A stretch of DNA of 49,902 nucleotides from Actinomycetes bacterium (GCA_029779995.1 JAKOZM010000085.1:1-49902), one strand, 5' to 3'. Positions 34,002-43,270 are shown, numbered from the stretch's first letter. Made by a program: numbers and translations. Notes: generated by a model not told the origin, from the letters alone.

Positions 34002-35861
34002 TCAGAATGCAGCCTCAGGCAGTTCCATCACGTCGAGGTTGCTGAGCTCGGCCGCTGCCCGCTCGCCGGCAAGCAGGGGCAGCCGGTTCTGCGCGAACCA
34101 CTTGGCCGCAGCCACCTTGCCGGTGTAGAACTCGACGTCCTTCGCGGACGGACCTGCCGCCAGCGCGGCCGTGGCCACCTCAGCCTGCCGCAGGAGCAGC
34201 CAGCCGATGATCAGGTCGCCGACCGCCATGAGCAGCCGGGTGGTGTTCAGCCCGACCTTGTAGAGCTCCTGCAGGTCGCCCTGCTGGGACTGCATCGCCC
34301 AGGTGCCCAGGGAACCGATGATGCCCTGCACATCCTCGAGCGCCTTGCCCAGCAGTTCGCGTTCGGCGGCGAGCTGGTCGCCGTCGCTGGTGTTCTTCAC
34401 GGTTTCGGTGATCTCCGCGGCCACCTTGGTGATCGCCTGGAACTGATCGCGGACCATCTTGCGGAAGAAGAAGTCCAGACCCTGGATCGCCGTGGTTCCC
34501 TCGTAGAGGGTGTCGATCTTGGCGTCGCGGATGTACTGCTCGATCGGGTAGTCCTGCAGGTACCCGGACCCGCCCAGCGTCTGCAGGGACTGCGCGAGCA
34601 TCTCGTAGGAACGCTCCGAGCCGACGCCCTTGACGATGGGCAGCAGCAGGTCGTTGATCCGCTCGGCCATGTCGTCCTCGCCGCCGGTCAGGTTGGCCAG
34701 TGCGACCTTGTCCTGCCACATGGCGGTGTAGAGCACCAGAGCGCGCATGCCCTCGGCGTACGACTTCTGCAGCATCAGCGACCGGCGCACGTCGGGATGG
34801 TGGATGACCGTCACGCGCGGGGCGGCCTTGTCCATCATCTGCGTGAGATCGGCACCTTGGACGCGGTTCTTGGCGTAGTCCAGCGCGTTCAGGTAGCCGG
34901 TGCTCAGCGTGGCGATGGCCTTGGTGCCAACCATCATGCGTGCGTACTCGATGACCTTGAACATCTGCGCGATGCCCTCGTGAACGTCACCGACGAGGTA
35001 GCCGATGGCCGGTTCCTTCTCGCCGAAGGTGACCTCACACGTGGTGGAGACCTTCAGACCCATCTTCTTCTCGACGTTGGTCACGTAGGCGCCGTTGCGC
35101 TGACCGAGCTCGCCGGTCTCGATGTCGAACATGAACTTCGGCACCACGAACAGGCTCAGACCCTTCGTTCCGGGTCCACCGACGCCTTCGATGCCCTCGG
35201 GACGGGCCAGGACCAGGTGCACGATGTTGCCGCTCATGTCGTGCTCTGCGGACGTGATGAAGCGCTTGACACCCTCGATGCGCCAGGTGCCGTCACCGTT
35301 GTCGAACGCCTTCGCGCGGCCGGCGCCAACGTCAGATCCGGCGTCGGGCTCGGTGAGGACCATGGTGGCGCCCCACTGGTTCTCCACCATGCGCTCGGCC
35401 ATCTTCTTCTGATCCTCGTTGCCGAGGTTGTACAGGATGCCCGCGAAACCGGGGCCGGCCATGTACATGAAGGCGGCTGGGTTGGCGCCGAGGACGAGTT
35501 CAGCCACGGCCCAACGCAGGCTCGGCGGGCAGTTGATGCCGCCGAGGCCCTCGGGGATCTCCAGGCGCCAGCCCTCGGAGTCCATCAGGGCCTGGTAGGC
35601 CTTCGTGAAGTCCTCAGGCATGGTCACGCTGTAGGTCTTCGGGTCATATACGGGAGGGTTGCGGTCGGCCGAGGCAAACGTGTCGGACAGGATGCCCGTC
35701 GCGAGCTTCTCGGTGTTCTTCAGAAAGTCCTTGGCGGTTTCGACGTCGATGTCCTCGAACGGGGCATGCCCGAAGCGGTCCGTGCCGCCGAAGACCTCGA
35801 ACAGGTTGAACTCGATGTCGCGCAGGTTGCTTTTGTAGTGGCTCACCGGCTTATCTCCCAT
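34002..35861 (-). CDS. fadE5: Acyl-CoA dehydrogenase, FadE5 type
   Basis: A 619-residue acyl-CoA dehydrogenase of the long form with an extra C-terminal domain. The opening [19 protein letters not shown] is characteristic of mycobacterial FadE5. Substrate/FAD motifs are [19 protein letters not shown] and [21 protein letters not shown]. The catalytic Glu region is [18 protein letters not shown] (about 475), then a helical tail to residue 619. It should carry out the first oxidation of fatty acyl-CoAs in beta-oxidation with broad chain length. Its promoter carries two similar palindromes, suggesting TetR-type control. Confidence 0.88.
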   Translation of the reverse strand: MGDKPVSHYKSNLRDIEFNLFEVFGGTDRFGHAPFEDIDVETAKDFLKNTEKLATGILSDTFASADRNPPVYDPKTYSVTMPEDFTKAYQALMDSEGWRLEIPEGLGGINCPPSLRWAVAELVLGANPAAFMYMAGPGFAGILYNLGNEDQKKMAERMVENQWGATMVLTEPDAGSDVGAGRAKAFDNGDGTWRIEGVKRFITSAEHDMSGNIVHLVLARPEGIEGVGGPGTKGLSLFVVPKFMFDIETGELGQRNGAYVTNVEKKMGLKVSTTCEVTFGEKEPAIGYLVGDVHEGIAQMFKVIEYARMMVGTKAIATLSTGYLNALDYAKNRVQGADLTQMMDKAAPRVTVIHHPDVRRSLMLQKSYAEGMRALVLYTAMWQDKVALANLTGGEDDMAERINDLLLPIVKGVGSERSYEMLAQSLQTLGGSGYLQDYPIEQYIRDAKIDTLYEGTTAIQGLDFFFRKMVRDQFQAITKVAAEITETVKNTSDGDQLAAERELLGKALEDVQGIIGSLGTWAMQSQQGDLQELYKVGLNTTRLLMAVGDLIIGWLLLRQAEVATAALAAGPSAKDVEFYTGKVAAAKWFAQNRLPLLAGERAAAELSNLDVMELPEAAF

Positions 35862-35883
35862 GTTCAGCGGTTCGTGGGTAAGA

Positions 35884-35931
35884 GTTACCCGTCAGTAACT
35901 AACTATGCTACTCGCCAGTAACATCTGGCAA
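35884..35931 (-). promoter_or_regulatory. fadE5 promoter with two palindromic operators
   Basis: On the minus strand TTGCCA (35931-35926), an 18-nt spacer and CATAGT (35907-35902) form a promoter. Two 16-bp palindromes overlap it: GCTACTCGCCAGTAAC (35907-35922) in the spacer and GTTACCCGTCAGTAAC (35884-35899) at the expected start of transcription. Both share the pattern TAC..G.CAGTAAC and are 23 bp apart, as expected for a dimeric repressor bound on one or two turns of DNA. Confidence 0.6.
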
Positions 35932-36080
35932 CCAGCGGGGGTGGCGGGGTCACACGGGCTCCCGCCTGATTCGTTGCCCACCGGATCCTGCGGGTAGTTT
36001 GCGCAATGTTGGGGTTGGCTGCGCAGGGCGCCCCCGCCCGGGTACTCACCAGGCCCCGGGACCGCGGGTTCACACGCGGC

Positions 36081-36340
36081 GAATGGGCACTTGTTGTTGC
36101 GGTCAGGTGCCGACTCCGAGTGATTGGGCACTCGTTGTCACGACACGCCGGGACGGATCGCAACGACTGCCCAACGGCGCGCGGATGCGGCGAATCACCT
36201 GCGGTCAGGTGCCCACCCCGAGTGAATGGGCAGTTGTTGTTGCGGTCAGGCCCCACCCCCATTGAATGGGCACTCGTTGTCACGACACGCCGGGACGGAT
36301 CGCGACGACTGCCCAACGGCGCGCGAATACGACCAACCAC
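36081..36340. repeat. Two tandem copies of a 143-bp unit with the TGGGCACTCGTTG hairpin
   Basis: Units start at 36081 and 36224 (GAATGGGCA). Each includes TTGTTGTTGCGGTCAGG and the hairpin arms TTGGGCACTCGTTG / CAACGACTGCCCAA (36124-36137 and 36161-36174 in unit 1; 36266-36315 in unit 2), with one mismatch in 14, followed by CGGCGCGCG. The same family occurs at 29372 and 49506-49706. The gap 35932-36080 holds no recognisable feature. Confidence 0.85.
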
Positions 36341-36353
36341 CGGGTGGCGGCCT

Positions 36354-37052
36354 CTATTGAACGCTGACCTCGCCGACCTTGGTGGCTGTCATGGTGGCGC
36401 CGACGACGCGCCCTTCACCTGTGAGCGAGGGGAACGCGATGTCATCGCTGGGGAAACACACCAGAATGAGCTTGCCCTCAGCGGTGTGGGTGTAGGTCCC
36501 TGTGACCGCGATGGGATACAGGGTTCCGTTCGGTAGGTTGGCATTGGAGTCGAGTGCCACTTGGTTCGACTTCACGACCGAGCCGGTAGGGCCCTCGACC
36601 CTGCACTTGAGTGACTTCGTTGACCCGTTGGTCGGGCCGACCGAGCCGGTTGCCGTGAAACTGTAGTCTCCCGCCGGCAAGGTCAGCTCGATGACGTTGT
36701 TGCCACCGATCACAACGAACTCGCCGATGTCTTTGTCGGTGTCCCGGGCCTTCACAGTGGTCTTGGATGGACCTGCGGGTCCGGCGGGTCCGGCTGGCCC
36801 CGGTGCTCCCGGCACCCCTGCGGGCCCTTGGTTGTTGAAGGTGACTTTCTTCTCCTTGGACGTGCACGTCTTACCCGCCTGCGCGTTGATGAACCGCACG
36901 GCACCGGTCTTCTTGACCATGCACGCGGTGATGACGCCCGTACTGCTGTCGGGAATCTTTGTCGGGGCGGATGTGGCTTGCGCGATGCCCACCGCGGCCA
37001 GAGAGCCGGCGGCGAAGGCTGCGGTGGCGGCGGCCCACGGCTGAACCTTCAT
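36354..37052 (-). CDS. Secreted protein with short collagen-like segment
   Basis: A 232-residue protein with a signal peptide (about 1-30, AAATAAFAAGSLAAVGIAQA). A Cys-containing domain (CMVKKTGAVRFI ... GKTCTSKEKKVTFN) is followed by seven Gly-X-Y triplets (GPAGVPGAPGPAGPAGPAGP, about 77-96), then a beta-rich domain of about 130 residues with two Cys. The pattern is common in actinobacterial surface or exported proteins of unknown role. ATG at 37052 has GAGGAGG upstream. No partner gene is evident. Confidence 0.75.
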   Translation of the reverse strand: MKVQPWAAATAAFAAGSLAAVGIAQATSAPTKIPDSSTGVITACMVKKTGAVRFINAQAGKTCTSKEKKVTFNNQGPAGVPGAPGPAGPAGPAGPSKTTVKARDTDKDIGEFVVIGGNNVIELTLPAGDYSFTATGSVGPTNGSTKSLKCRVEGPTGSVVKSNQVALDSNANLPNGTLYPIAVTGTYTHTAEGKLILVCFPSDDIAFPSLTGEGRVVGATMTATKVGEVSVQ

Positions 37053-37188
37053 GATGTACCTCCTCAAGGTGGCACCGAGACTACGCCGACTGACTACTCA
37101 ATGTGATGTCTGATGATCGGATCGTCACGAACTTGTGCTGCATGCTCCACCTTTGCTTCGTGGGTGGGATTGGGACAGACTGCAGCAC

Positions 37189-38004
37189 ATGTGTCGGCTC
37201 TTCGGGATGAACGCGGGCGACCACGAGGCCCATGTCAGCTACTGGCTGCTGGATGCCAGCGACAGCATCCTGGCCGAGAGTCACCGCAACCCTGACGGCA
37301 CCGGAATCGGCTGGTTCGGTCCCGATGGTCTGCCGCACATCCAGAAGCAGCCGAAGTCAGCATTCGATGATCCGCAGTTCCGCCATCAGGCCACTTCCGT
37401 CAGAGCAAACACACTCGTCACGCACGTCCGCGCTGCCACCGCCGGGCATGACACTCTGGTCAACACCCATCCGTTTCTGATCGACGGCTTGATCGTGGCG
37501 CACAACGGGGGATTCGGAGACCTGTCAGTCGTCGACCGTGAGCTCGGGCCCTATCGCAAGCACGTGCAGGGCGACACCGACTCGGAGCGGTACGCAGCGT
37601 TGATCGCCAAATTCGCCGACGACCACGGTGATGTGGGCCAGGGGATGGTCGCCGCGGCGAACTGGTTGGCCGACACCGTCCCCATGTACTCGTTGAACTG
37701 TGTGGTGGCAACGGCCGGGAATCTGTGGGCCTTGCGCTACCCCGATCAGCGCGCCCTGCACATCACCCGGCGCTCGGCGGACTTCTCCGGGGACTCTGGG
37801 GTCACCCATCATGAGGTCCGCGGACCGGAGGTGGTGCTCGTCGCAAGTGAGCGCCTCGACGGCGCCGCCGACTGGCGCATGCTGGACCCGGGCGAACTCG
37901 TCCACATAGGCCCGGACCTGCAGGTGACTTCACGGGTGGCCGTGGACCATCCGCCGGCCCATTTGCACCTCCTCGACGAACCCGATCCGAATATCGATGT
38001 GTAA
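37189..38004 (+). CDS. Class II glutamine amidotransferase domain protein
   Basis: A 271-residue Ntn-type amidotransferase. MCRLFG at the start gives the catalytic N-terminal Cys2; NPDGTGIGWFG, THVRAAT, THPF and VAHNGGFGDL are family motifs that hold glutamine. It is of the stand-alone YafJ/GATase type 4 kind, with no synthase domain, so its ammonia acceptor is unknown. ATG at 37189 is required to place Cys at position 2. The nuclease-like gene follows 18 bp later and may be co-transcribed. Confidence 0.85.
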   Translation: MCRLFGMNAGDHEAHVSYWLLDASDSILAESHRNPDGTGIGWFGPDGLPHIQKQPKSAFDDPQFRHQATSVRANTLVTHVRAATAGHDTLVNTHPFLIDGLIVAHNGGFGDLSVVDRELGPYRKHVQGDTDSERYAALIAKFADDHGDVGQGMVAAANWLADTVPMYSLNCVVATAGNLWALRYPDQRALHITRRSADFSGDSGVTHHEVRGPEVVLVASERLDGAADWRMLDPGELVHIGPDLQVTSRVAVDHPPAHLHLLDEPDPNIDV

Positions 38005-38022
38005 GGCACAAAGGAGCACCTA

Positions 38023-39156
38023 ATGGCAGGCAAGAGAACTCTCGCAATCGCGGCAGGGTTGGCGGCGTTCGTCGTCGCCCCGGTCCCCGCGCAGGCAGCC
38101 GATGGGCCCCCGGCGCAGGCGGCCAAGGGCGGCAACCTGACGGTCATGAGCCAGAACCTGTACCTGGGTGCTGACCTGTTCCCGGCCGTGGATGCTGCAT
38201 CGCAGGGCACAACGGCGTTCCTGCTCGCGGCGGCCAAGGTGTACCAGCAGGCGATGGCTTCGGACTTCGAGACCCGCGCCGATGCGTTCGCCAAGACCGT
38301 CAAAGCCAGCAAGCCCGACATCATCGGGCTGCAGGAGGTGACCAACTGGATCGCGGCGCGTAAGGACCCGGCCAGTGGTCCTGCTCTGCAGAATCAGGAC
38401 TTCCTGGCCATCGTCAAGAGGGCCTTCGCCGCGCAGGGTTTGACCTACAAGGTGGTCGGGATCTCAGACAACGCCGCCATCGGGCCGTTCCCGTACGTCG
38501 ACCCAGCCACCAACTGTGGGGCTCCGACCAGCGTGCTGCCCACGGAGTGGCCGTGCCGGATTCAGATGAAGGATCGGGACGTCCTCTTGGTGAACACCCA
38601 GACCAAGGCGCTCAAGGTCACCAAGAAGTCGGTCAAGACCGGCCTGTTCACCAAGCAGCAGACCTTCGCAGTCGCGGGGCAGACGATCTCGTTCTCCCGT
38701 GGCTATGTCTACGCCGACATGACGTACAAGGGCGCGCCCTTCCGCATGGCCAACACCCATCTCGAGGTCGGCGGGGCCTCGGAGGCGATTCAGAATGCGC
38801 AGGCCGCCCAGTTCGTGAAGATCGTGCGAAAGGGAGCGAAGTCTGTCATCGCGACCGGTGACTTCAATACCGATGCCTACGGCACGTACTCGCCGTCGTC
38901 CTACACGACGTTGACCAAGTACTTCACCGATGCGTGGAACGTCAACCGTGATGGGCAGGGGTTGAGCTGCTGCCAGAACGCTGAACTGTCCAACCCCGTC
39001 AGTGAGAACACGACACGCATCGACCTGGTCCTGCTGCGTGGCAAGGTCACGTCGAAGAAGAGCCGTAACACCAACATCACGCCGTTCCGCAGTGTCCCGG
39101 TGCCGTTGTGGGAGTCCGACCACGCTGGCCTGGTGAGCAAGGTGCGGGTGAAGTAG
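38023..39156 (+). CDS. Secreted endonuclease/exonuclease/phosphatase family protein
   Basis: A 377-residue protein with a signal peptide (about 1-27, ending PAQAA). The EEP fold is shown by MSQNLYLGADLF, the metal-binding Glu in DIIGLQEVTNW, NTHLEVGG, the Asp/Asn pair in ATGDFNTDAYG, RIDLVLLRG and the final catalytic His in ESDHAGLVSK. It could be an extracellular DNase, sphingomyelinase-like or phosphodiesterase enzyme. ATG at 38023 has AAGGAG. A long hairpin follows at 39191. Confidence 0.83.
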   Translation: MAGKRTLAIAAGLAAFVVAPVPAQAADGPPAQAAKGGNLTVMSQNLYLGADLFPAVDAASQGTTAFLLAAAKVYQQAMASDFETRADAFAKTVKASKPDIIGLQEVTNWIAARKDPASGPALQNQDFLAIVKRAFAAQGLTYKVVGISDNAAIGPFPYVDPATNCGAPTSVLPTEWPCRIQMKDRDVLLVNTQTKALKVTKKSVKTGLFTKQQTFAVAGQTISFSRGYVYADMTYKGAPFRMANTHLEVGGASEAIQNAQAAQFVKIVRKGAKSVIATGDFNTDAYGTYSPSSYTTLTKYFTDAWNVNRDGQGLSCCQNAELSNPVSENTTRIDLVLLRGKVTSKKSRNTNITPFRSVPVPLWESDHAGLVSKVRVK

Positions 39157-39190
39157 GCGCGCGGTTGGGCGACTCGGCAGGTTCGCCCCT

Positions 39191-39233
39191 TTCGTTCAGG
39201 ATCGCCGGTTCGGGAGGGGCGATCCTGAACGAA
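39191..39233. terminator. Long perfect hairpin, probable terminator
   Basis: TTCGTTCAGGATCGCC and GGCGATCCTGAACGAA form a perfect 16-bp stem with an 11-nt loop (39207-39217), 34 bp after the nuclease-like gene. There is no T-run. The rest of the gap to 39397 contains nothing I recognise except the pfp promoter. Confidence 0.6.
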
Positions 39234-39397
39234 CGCGGCGAAGGTGGTTTGCGCGCGGCCCCAGTGCTCCGGTCTGTGGTCGTCCAGCGCAATAGGCGCT
39301 TCGGCATGCGTGGACGGCGCTGGCGGCAACATGTGCTGGCCGGCCGGCAACGATCGAGCGTTGGCACGCGGCAGCACGGTGCGACTAGCCTTGTCCC

Positions 39398-40618
39398 ATG
39401 CCCGTACGCAAAGTTGCTCTGCTCACCGCTGGGGGTCTCGCCCCGTGCCTGTCCACGGCCGTTGGTGGCCTCATCCAGAAGTACACCGAGGTCGATCCGT
39501 CGATTGAGATCATCGGCTATTTGAACGGGTACCACGGCCTGCTTCTGGGCAACTCGGTGCCGGTCACCCAGGAGGTCCGCGACCACGCCTCCGTGCTGCA
39601 CAAGTTCGGTGGCAGCCCGATCGGCAACAGCCGAGTGAAGCTGACCAACATCGCCGACTGCGTCAAGCGTGGTCTGGTGCAGGAGGGGCAGGATCCGTTG
39701 GCGGTGGCGGCCGCGCAGCTCACCAAGGACGGCGTCGACGTCCTGCACACGATCGGTGGTGACGACACGAACACCACCGCCGCTGACTTGGCCGCCTATC
39801 TGCACGAGAACGGCTACGAACTGACCGTCGTCGGTCTGCCCAAGACCATCGACAACGACGTCATTCCCATCAAGCAGTCGCTCGGGGCGTGGACCGCAGC
39901 CGAGCAGGGCTCCATCTTCGCGCAGAACATCATTGCCGAGCACTCCTCCAACCCGCGGATGCTGATCATCCATGAGGTGATGGGTCGGGCCTGTGGCTGG
40001 CTGACCGCCGAGACCGCTGTCCGCTACCGCAAGTGGCTCGACGAGCAGCAGTGGAACCCCGGCATCGGCCTCGATCGCAGGCAGTGGGACATCCACGCGG
40101 TCTTCGTGCCCGAGATGACTTTCGACATCGCCGCTGAGGCCGAGCGACTGCACAAGGTGATGGACGAGGTCGGCTGCGTGAACATCTTCCTGTCCGAGGG
40201 GGCAGGTGTCACCGAGATCGTCGCCGAACTCGAAGCCCGCGGCGAGGAGGTCGGTCGCGATGCGTTCGGGCACGTGAAACTCGACACGATCAACCCCGGC
40301 CAGTGGTTCGGCAAACAGTTCGCGGCCATGCTCGACTCCGAGAAGACCATGGTCTGGAAGAGCGGCTACTTCGCCCGCTCCGCGGCCTCGAATGCGCAGG
40401 ATCTGGCGCTCATCCAACAGTGCACCGACCTCGCGGTGGACGCCGCGTTGCGCGGTGAATCTGGCGTGACTGGACAGGACGAGGAACGCGGCGACGAGCT
40501 GCGCGTCATCGAGTTCCCCCGGATCAAGGGTCACAAGGCGTTCGACATCGATCAGCCCTGGTTCGACGCCCTGCTGGCGGGTATCGGGCAGGCCAAAGGG
40601 GAGAAGGCCCACGGCTGA
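39398..40618 (+). CDS. pfp: 6-phosphofructokinase, pyrophosphate-dependent type
   Basis: A 406-residue phosphofructokinase. GGDDTNTT (120-127) has the second Asp, and PKTIDND (148-154) has Lys149, in place of the Gly residues of ATP enzymes; both mark PPi-dependent PFKs. MGRACGWLTAETA and the late PGQWFGKQF are sugar-phosphate-binding parts. It should interconvert fructose 6-phosphate and fructose 1,6-bisphosphate with PPi/Pi, reversibly. TAGCCT (39386-39391) lies 6 nt before the ATG, so the mRNA may be leaderless. PpgK and PPK2 genes lie nearby in the window. Confidence 0.87.
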   Translation: MPVRKVALLTAGGLAPCLSTAVGGLIQKYTEVDPSIEIIGYLNGYHGLLLGNSVPVTQEVRDHASVLHKFGGSPIGNSRVKLTNIADCVKRGLVQEGQDPLAVAAAQLTKDGVDVLHTIGGDDTNTTAADLAAYLHENGYELTVVGLPKTIDNDVIPIKQSLGAWTAAEQGSIFAQNIIAEHSSNPRMLIIHEVMGRACGWLTAETAVRYRKWLDEQQWNPGIGLDRRQWDIHAVFVPEMTFDIAAEAERLHKVMDEVGCVNIFLSEGAGVTEIVAELEARGEEVGRDAFGHVKLDTINPGQWFGKQFAAMLDSEKTMVWKSGYFARSAASNAQDLALIQQCTDLAVDAALRGESGVTGQDEERGDELRVIEFPRIKGHKAFDIDQPWFDALLAGIGQAKGEKAHG

Positions 40619-40694
40619 CACGCAGGAGGTTCGGCACAACCGCGCTCTGTGGACGCTGGTCAACCACCGCTACACCGCCACCGCAGCACCGGGT

Positions 40695-41351
40695 ATGTGG
40701 GCGCGCGACGGGATCCGGTGGGGGCTGTTCGGCCTCCCCGACTTCGTGCTGCCGCCCTTGGCGGGCAAAGTCGTGGTCGAACTCGGAGCCGGGACGGCAT
40801 TCTTCTCCGCTGCGCTGGCCCGCGCCGGGGCGACGCCCATCGCGGTCGACCTCAATGAGGATCAGCTGGCGACCGCAGCGCAGTGTCAGAACAGCTTCGA
40901 TCTCGCGTTCCCGCTGGTGCAGGCGGACGCTGTCAGGCTGCCACTGCGCGACGACTGCGCCGACCTGGTCGTCAGCGAGCACGGCGCCAGTGTGTGGTGT
41001 GATCCAGCCGAATGGGTTCGGGAGGCCGCCCGGGTGCTGCGCTGCGGGGGCATCCTCGCCTTCCTCGTGAACTCCGCGCTGTCGACCCTGTGTGTGCCCG
41101 ACGTGGGGCCGGCGACGACGCAGTTGCAACGGCCTCACAGGTCCCTTGGACGGATGGTCTTCGACGGGGTGGAGTACCACCCGAGCCACGGGGACTGGAT
41201 CGCCGTTCTGCGTGCCAACGGCTTCGTGGTCGAATCCCTGCATGAGCTCATCGCGGACGCGGCCAACCAGCAGGACTTCTACGAGATCGCTGACGACGAA
41301 TGGGCGCGGCACTGGCCAGCCGAGGATCTGTGGGTCGCCCGGCTGACTTAG
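40695..41351 (+). CDS. SAM-dependent methyltransferase (class I)
   Basis: A 218-residue class I methyltransferase. Motif I is VVVELGAGTAFFSAALA (about 25-41), the acidic end of strand 2 is PIAVDLNEDQL, and motif IV is CADLVVSEHGAS. The substrate is unknown. ATG at 40695 is the first canonical start in frame, but the frame is open back to the pfp stop and reads ALWTLVNHRYTATAAPG just before it, with AGGAGG at 40624-40629. The real N-terminus may therefore lie near 40635-40650 with a non-standard start, or a base may be wrong. It overlaps the pfp region closely, suggesting one transcript. Confidence 0.78.
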   Translation: MWARDGIRWGLFGLPDFVLPPLAGKVVVELGAGTAFFSAALARAGATPIAVDLNEDQLATAAQCQNSFDLAFPLVQADAVRLPLRDDCADLVVSEHGASVWCDPAEWVREAARVLRCGGILAFLVNSALSTLCVPDVGPATTQLQRPHRSLGRMVFDGVEYHPSHGDWIAVLRANGFVVESLHELIADAANQQDFYEIADDEWARHWPAEDLWVARLT

Positions 41352-41361
41352 GCTCGTGGTC

Positions 41362-41934
41362 GTGACCGACATGCGTGCCTCTGATGCCGACCGGGACCGG
41401 TACGCCGGGATCTTGCAGGAGGCATACGCCCAGGGGCGCCTGACACGCGACGAGTACGAAGAGCGCATCGACGCATGTATGAAGGCGAAGACCTACGCCG
41501 AGTTGGAGCCGCTCGTGCTGGACCTGCCCCGGGCCAACCTGCCCATGGTCCGCCCGGCCGCCGACATCGTCCCCGTCAGCAGCAGTAACCCGCCGATGGT
41601 GGCGATCTTCAGCGCCGTGGAGCGCAAGGGCGCTTGGGCCCTCGCGGAGGACAGCGTGGCCGTGGCCGTGTTCGGCCAGGTGAGCCTGGATCTGCGGCAA
41701 GTGACCTTTGAGGCGGCCAACAGCGAGATCAAGGCGTTCGCGATCTTCGGTGGGGTGGACATTCTGGTGGAGCCCGGGACGGTGGTCGAGTGCACCGGCG
41801 TGGGGGTCTTCGGGGAGTTCAACCGGTCCGGCAAGATCGCGGAACCACGACCTGGGTCCCCGGTGATCCGGGTTACCGGACTGGCACTGTTCGGTGCGGT
41901 CACGATCAGGGAGAAGGCGCGCAAAGTCAGCTGA
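41362..41934 (+). CDS. DUF1707 / LiaF-like C-terminal domain protein
   Basis: A 190-residue protein. The N-terminal 60 residues match the DUF1707 (SHOCT-like) domain: RASDADRDRYAGILQEAYAQGRLTRDEYEERI. After a linker the C-terminal 110 residues form a beta-rich DUF2154-like domain (IKAFAIFGGVDILVEPGT). Such proteins are associated with envelope stress or cell-wall antibiotic response; no membrane helix is seen. TAGGCT (41349-41354) ends 7 nt before GTG 41362, so this start is chosen over GTG 41356; ATG 41371 is also possible. Confidence 0.8.
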   Translation: MTDMRASDADRDRYAGILQEAYAQGRLTRDEYEERIDACMKAKTYAELEPLVLDLPRANLPMVRPAADIVPVSSSNPPMVAIFSAVERKGAWALAEDSVAVAVFGQVSLDLRQVTFEAANSEIKAFAIFGGVDILVEPGTVVECTGVGVFGEFNRSGKIAEPRPGSPVIRVTGLALFGAVTIREKARKVS

Positions 41935-41981
41935 GGTTCGCGCGTAGCCGCTGCCGAGCGCCTTTTCGCTATGGTTCACCG

Positions 41982-43265
41982 GTGGAGAACTCGAATGGTG
42001 CCGTTGCCAAGCTCCTGGGCATCGCCGCGGTGGTTGGCCTGCTGGCAGGCGGTGGCGCAGTGGCCTTCCTGGCAGCCGAGCACCAACTGCAGAAGACAGT
42101 GTGGAGTGACATCCCGCAATCCCTCGGTGGCACCCCCGGGTGGTACATCTTCGTGGTTCTCATCGCCGGCGCCGCCGGTGTCTTCCTCGCCACGAAACTG
42201 CCTGGTCACGGTGGACACCGCCCGCTCGATGGCCTCGGTTTCAACATCGGTCCGAAGGAGATCACGTCGGTGGTCGTGGCCGCTTTGGTGTCCCTGACGG
42301 TCGGTGCTGTGGTCGGGCCGGAGGCGCCGTTGATGGCTGTCGGATCGGCGCTGGGCGGATTCATCGCCATGCGAGCCCCCGAGCCAGCGCGGAAGGTTCT
42401 CATGGTCGCGGGTTCCGCGGCCGCCATCACCATGATCCTCGGCAATCCCATGATCTCGGCCGTGCTGGTGCTGGAGGGGGCAGTACTCAAAGGCAGCCCA
42501 GGCGGCAAGAAGGTGATGCTGGCGGCGCTGCCGGTGCTCATCGCGATGGGTTTCGGATACCTCGTGCAGGTGGGAGTGGGCGACTGGAGCGGCGTGGGGC
42601 AGTCCCAGCTGGCCGTGCCTGGCCTGCCGGTCTACGAGACGGTGCAGGTGGCCGACCTCGGCTGGGCCTTGGTGGTGGCGCTGGCCGTCGCGATCCTGGC
42701 AGTACTCGCCGTCGAAGCCGGCACTGCATTCCAGGACCGCATCTCCAGCACACTGGTGAAACTGCTCATCGGTGGCACGATCGTGGCGGCCGCCGCCGTC
42801 ATCACGCGGGCCATCACCGGTGAGGGTGTCGACACCATCCTGTTCTCCGGTCAGGAGGCCATGACAACGGTGCTCGGGTTGACCTCAGTGTCGGTGTTGA
42901 TAGTCATCGGGATCGCAAAGACGATCGCCTACTCCGTGTCCCTGGGGGCGGGGTTCCGCGGTGGCATGGTCTTCCCATCGGTGTACCTCGGAGTAGTGAT
43001 CGCCACCGCGGCCGACCTCATGCTGGACGGCGTCAATCTGTCGGCGATGGTGGCCACGGGCATCGCCGCCGCGGTGGCCGGCGTGATGCGACTGCCGTTC
43101 ACCGCCGTGCTGCTCGCGCTGTTGCTGTGCTCCGGTGCCGGCTTGGCGGTCACCACGCCTGCCATCATCGGCGCCGTGGTCGGCGTGCTGGTCAGGGCAG
43201 CCGCCGATGCCCGCTTGGCCAAGGACGAGGCGCAACCGGCCGGTGAACCACTGACGGCAGGGTAG
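41982..43265 (+). CDS. ClC-type chloride channel/transporter
   Basis: A 427-residue protein with about ten to twelve helices of the ClC fold. The gating-Glu motif reads VVGPEAPLMAVGSALGG (a variant of GREGP), and the later ion-binding motif is GAGFRGGMVFPSVYLG. The usual first GSGIP motif is not clear (DGLGFNIGP), so it is a divergent member; whether channel or H+/Cl- exchanger is open. No CBS domains follow. GTG at 41982 is chosen because TATGGT (41970-41975) lies 6 nt upstream; a longer frame reads through the previous gene. Confidence 0.83.
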   Translation: MENSNGAVAKLLGIAAVVGLLAGGGAVAFLAAEHQLQKTVWSDIPQSLGGTPGWYIFVVLIAGAAGVFLATKLPGHGGHRPLDGLGFNIGPKEITSVVVAALVSLTVGAVVGPEAPLMAVGSALGGFIAMRAPEPARKVLMVAGSAAAITMILGNPMISAVLVLEGAVLKGSPGGKKVMLAALPVLIAMGFGYLVQVGVGDWSGVGQSQLAVPGLPVYETVQVADLGWALVVALAVAILAVLAVEAGTAFQDRISSTLVKLLIGGTIVAAAAVITRAITGEGVDTILFSGQEAMTTVLGLTSVSVLIVIGIAKTIAYSVSLGAGFRGGMVFPSVYLGVVIATAADLMLDGVNLSAMVATGIAAAVAGVMRLPFTAVLLALLLCSGAGLAVTTPAIIGAVVGVLVRAAADARLAKDEAQPAGEPLTAG

Positions 43266-43270
43266 TCAGC

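Noticed and set aside
41790..41981. N-terminal extension of the ClC protein
   Set aside because: It overlaps the preceding DUF1707 gene in another frame and has no membrane or domain pattern; the start at 41982 has a -10 hexamer at the usual distance.
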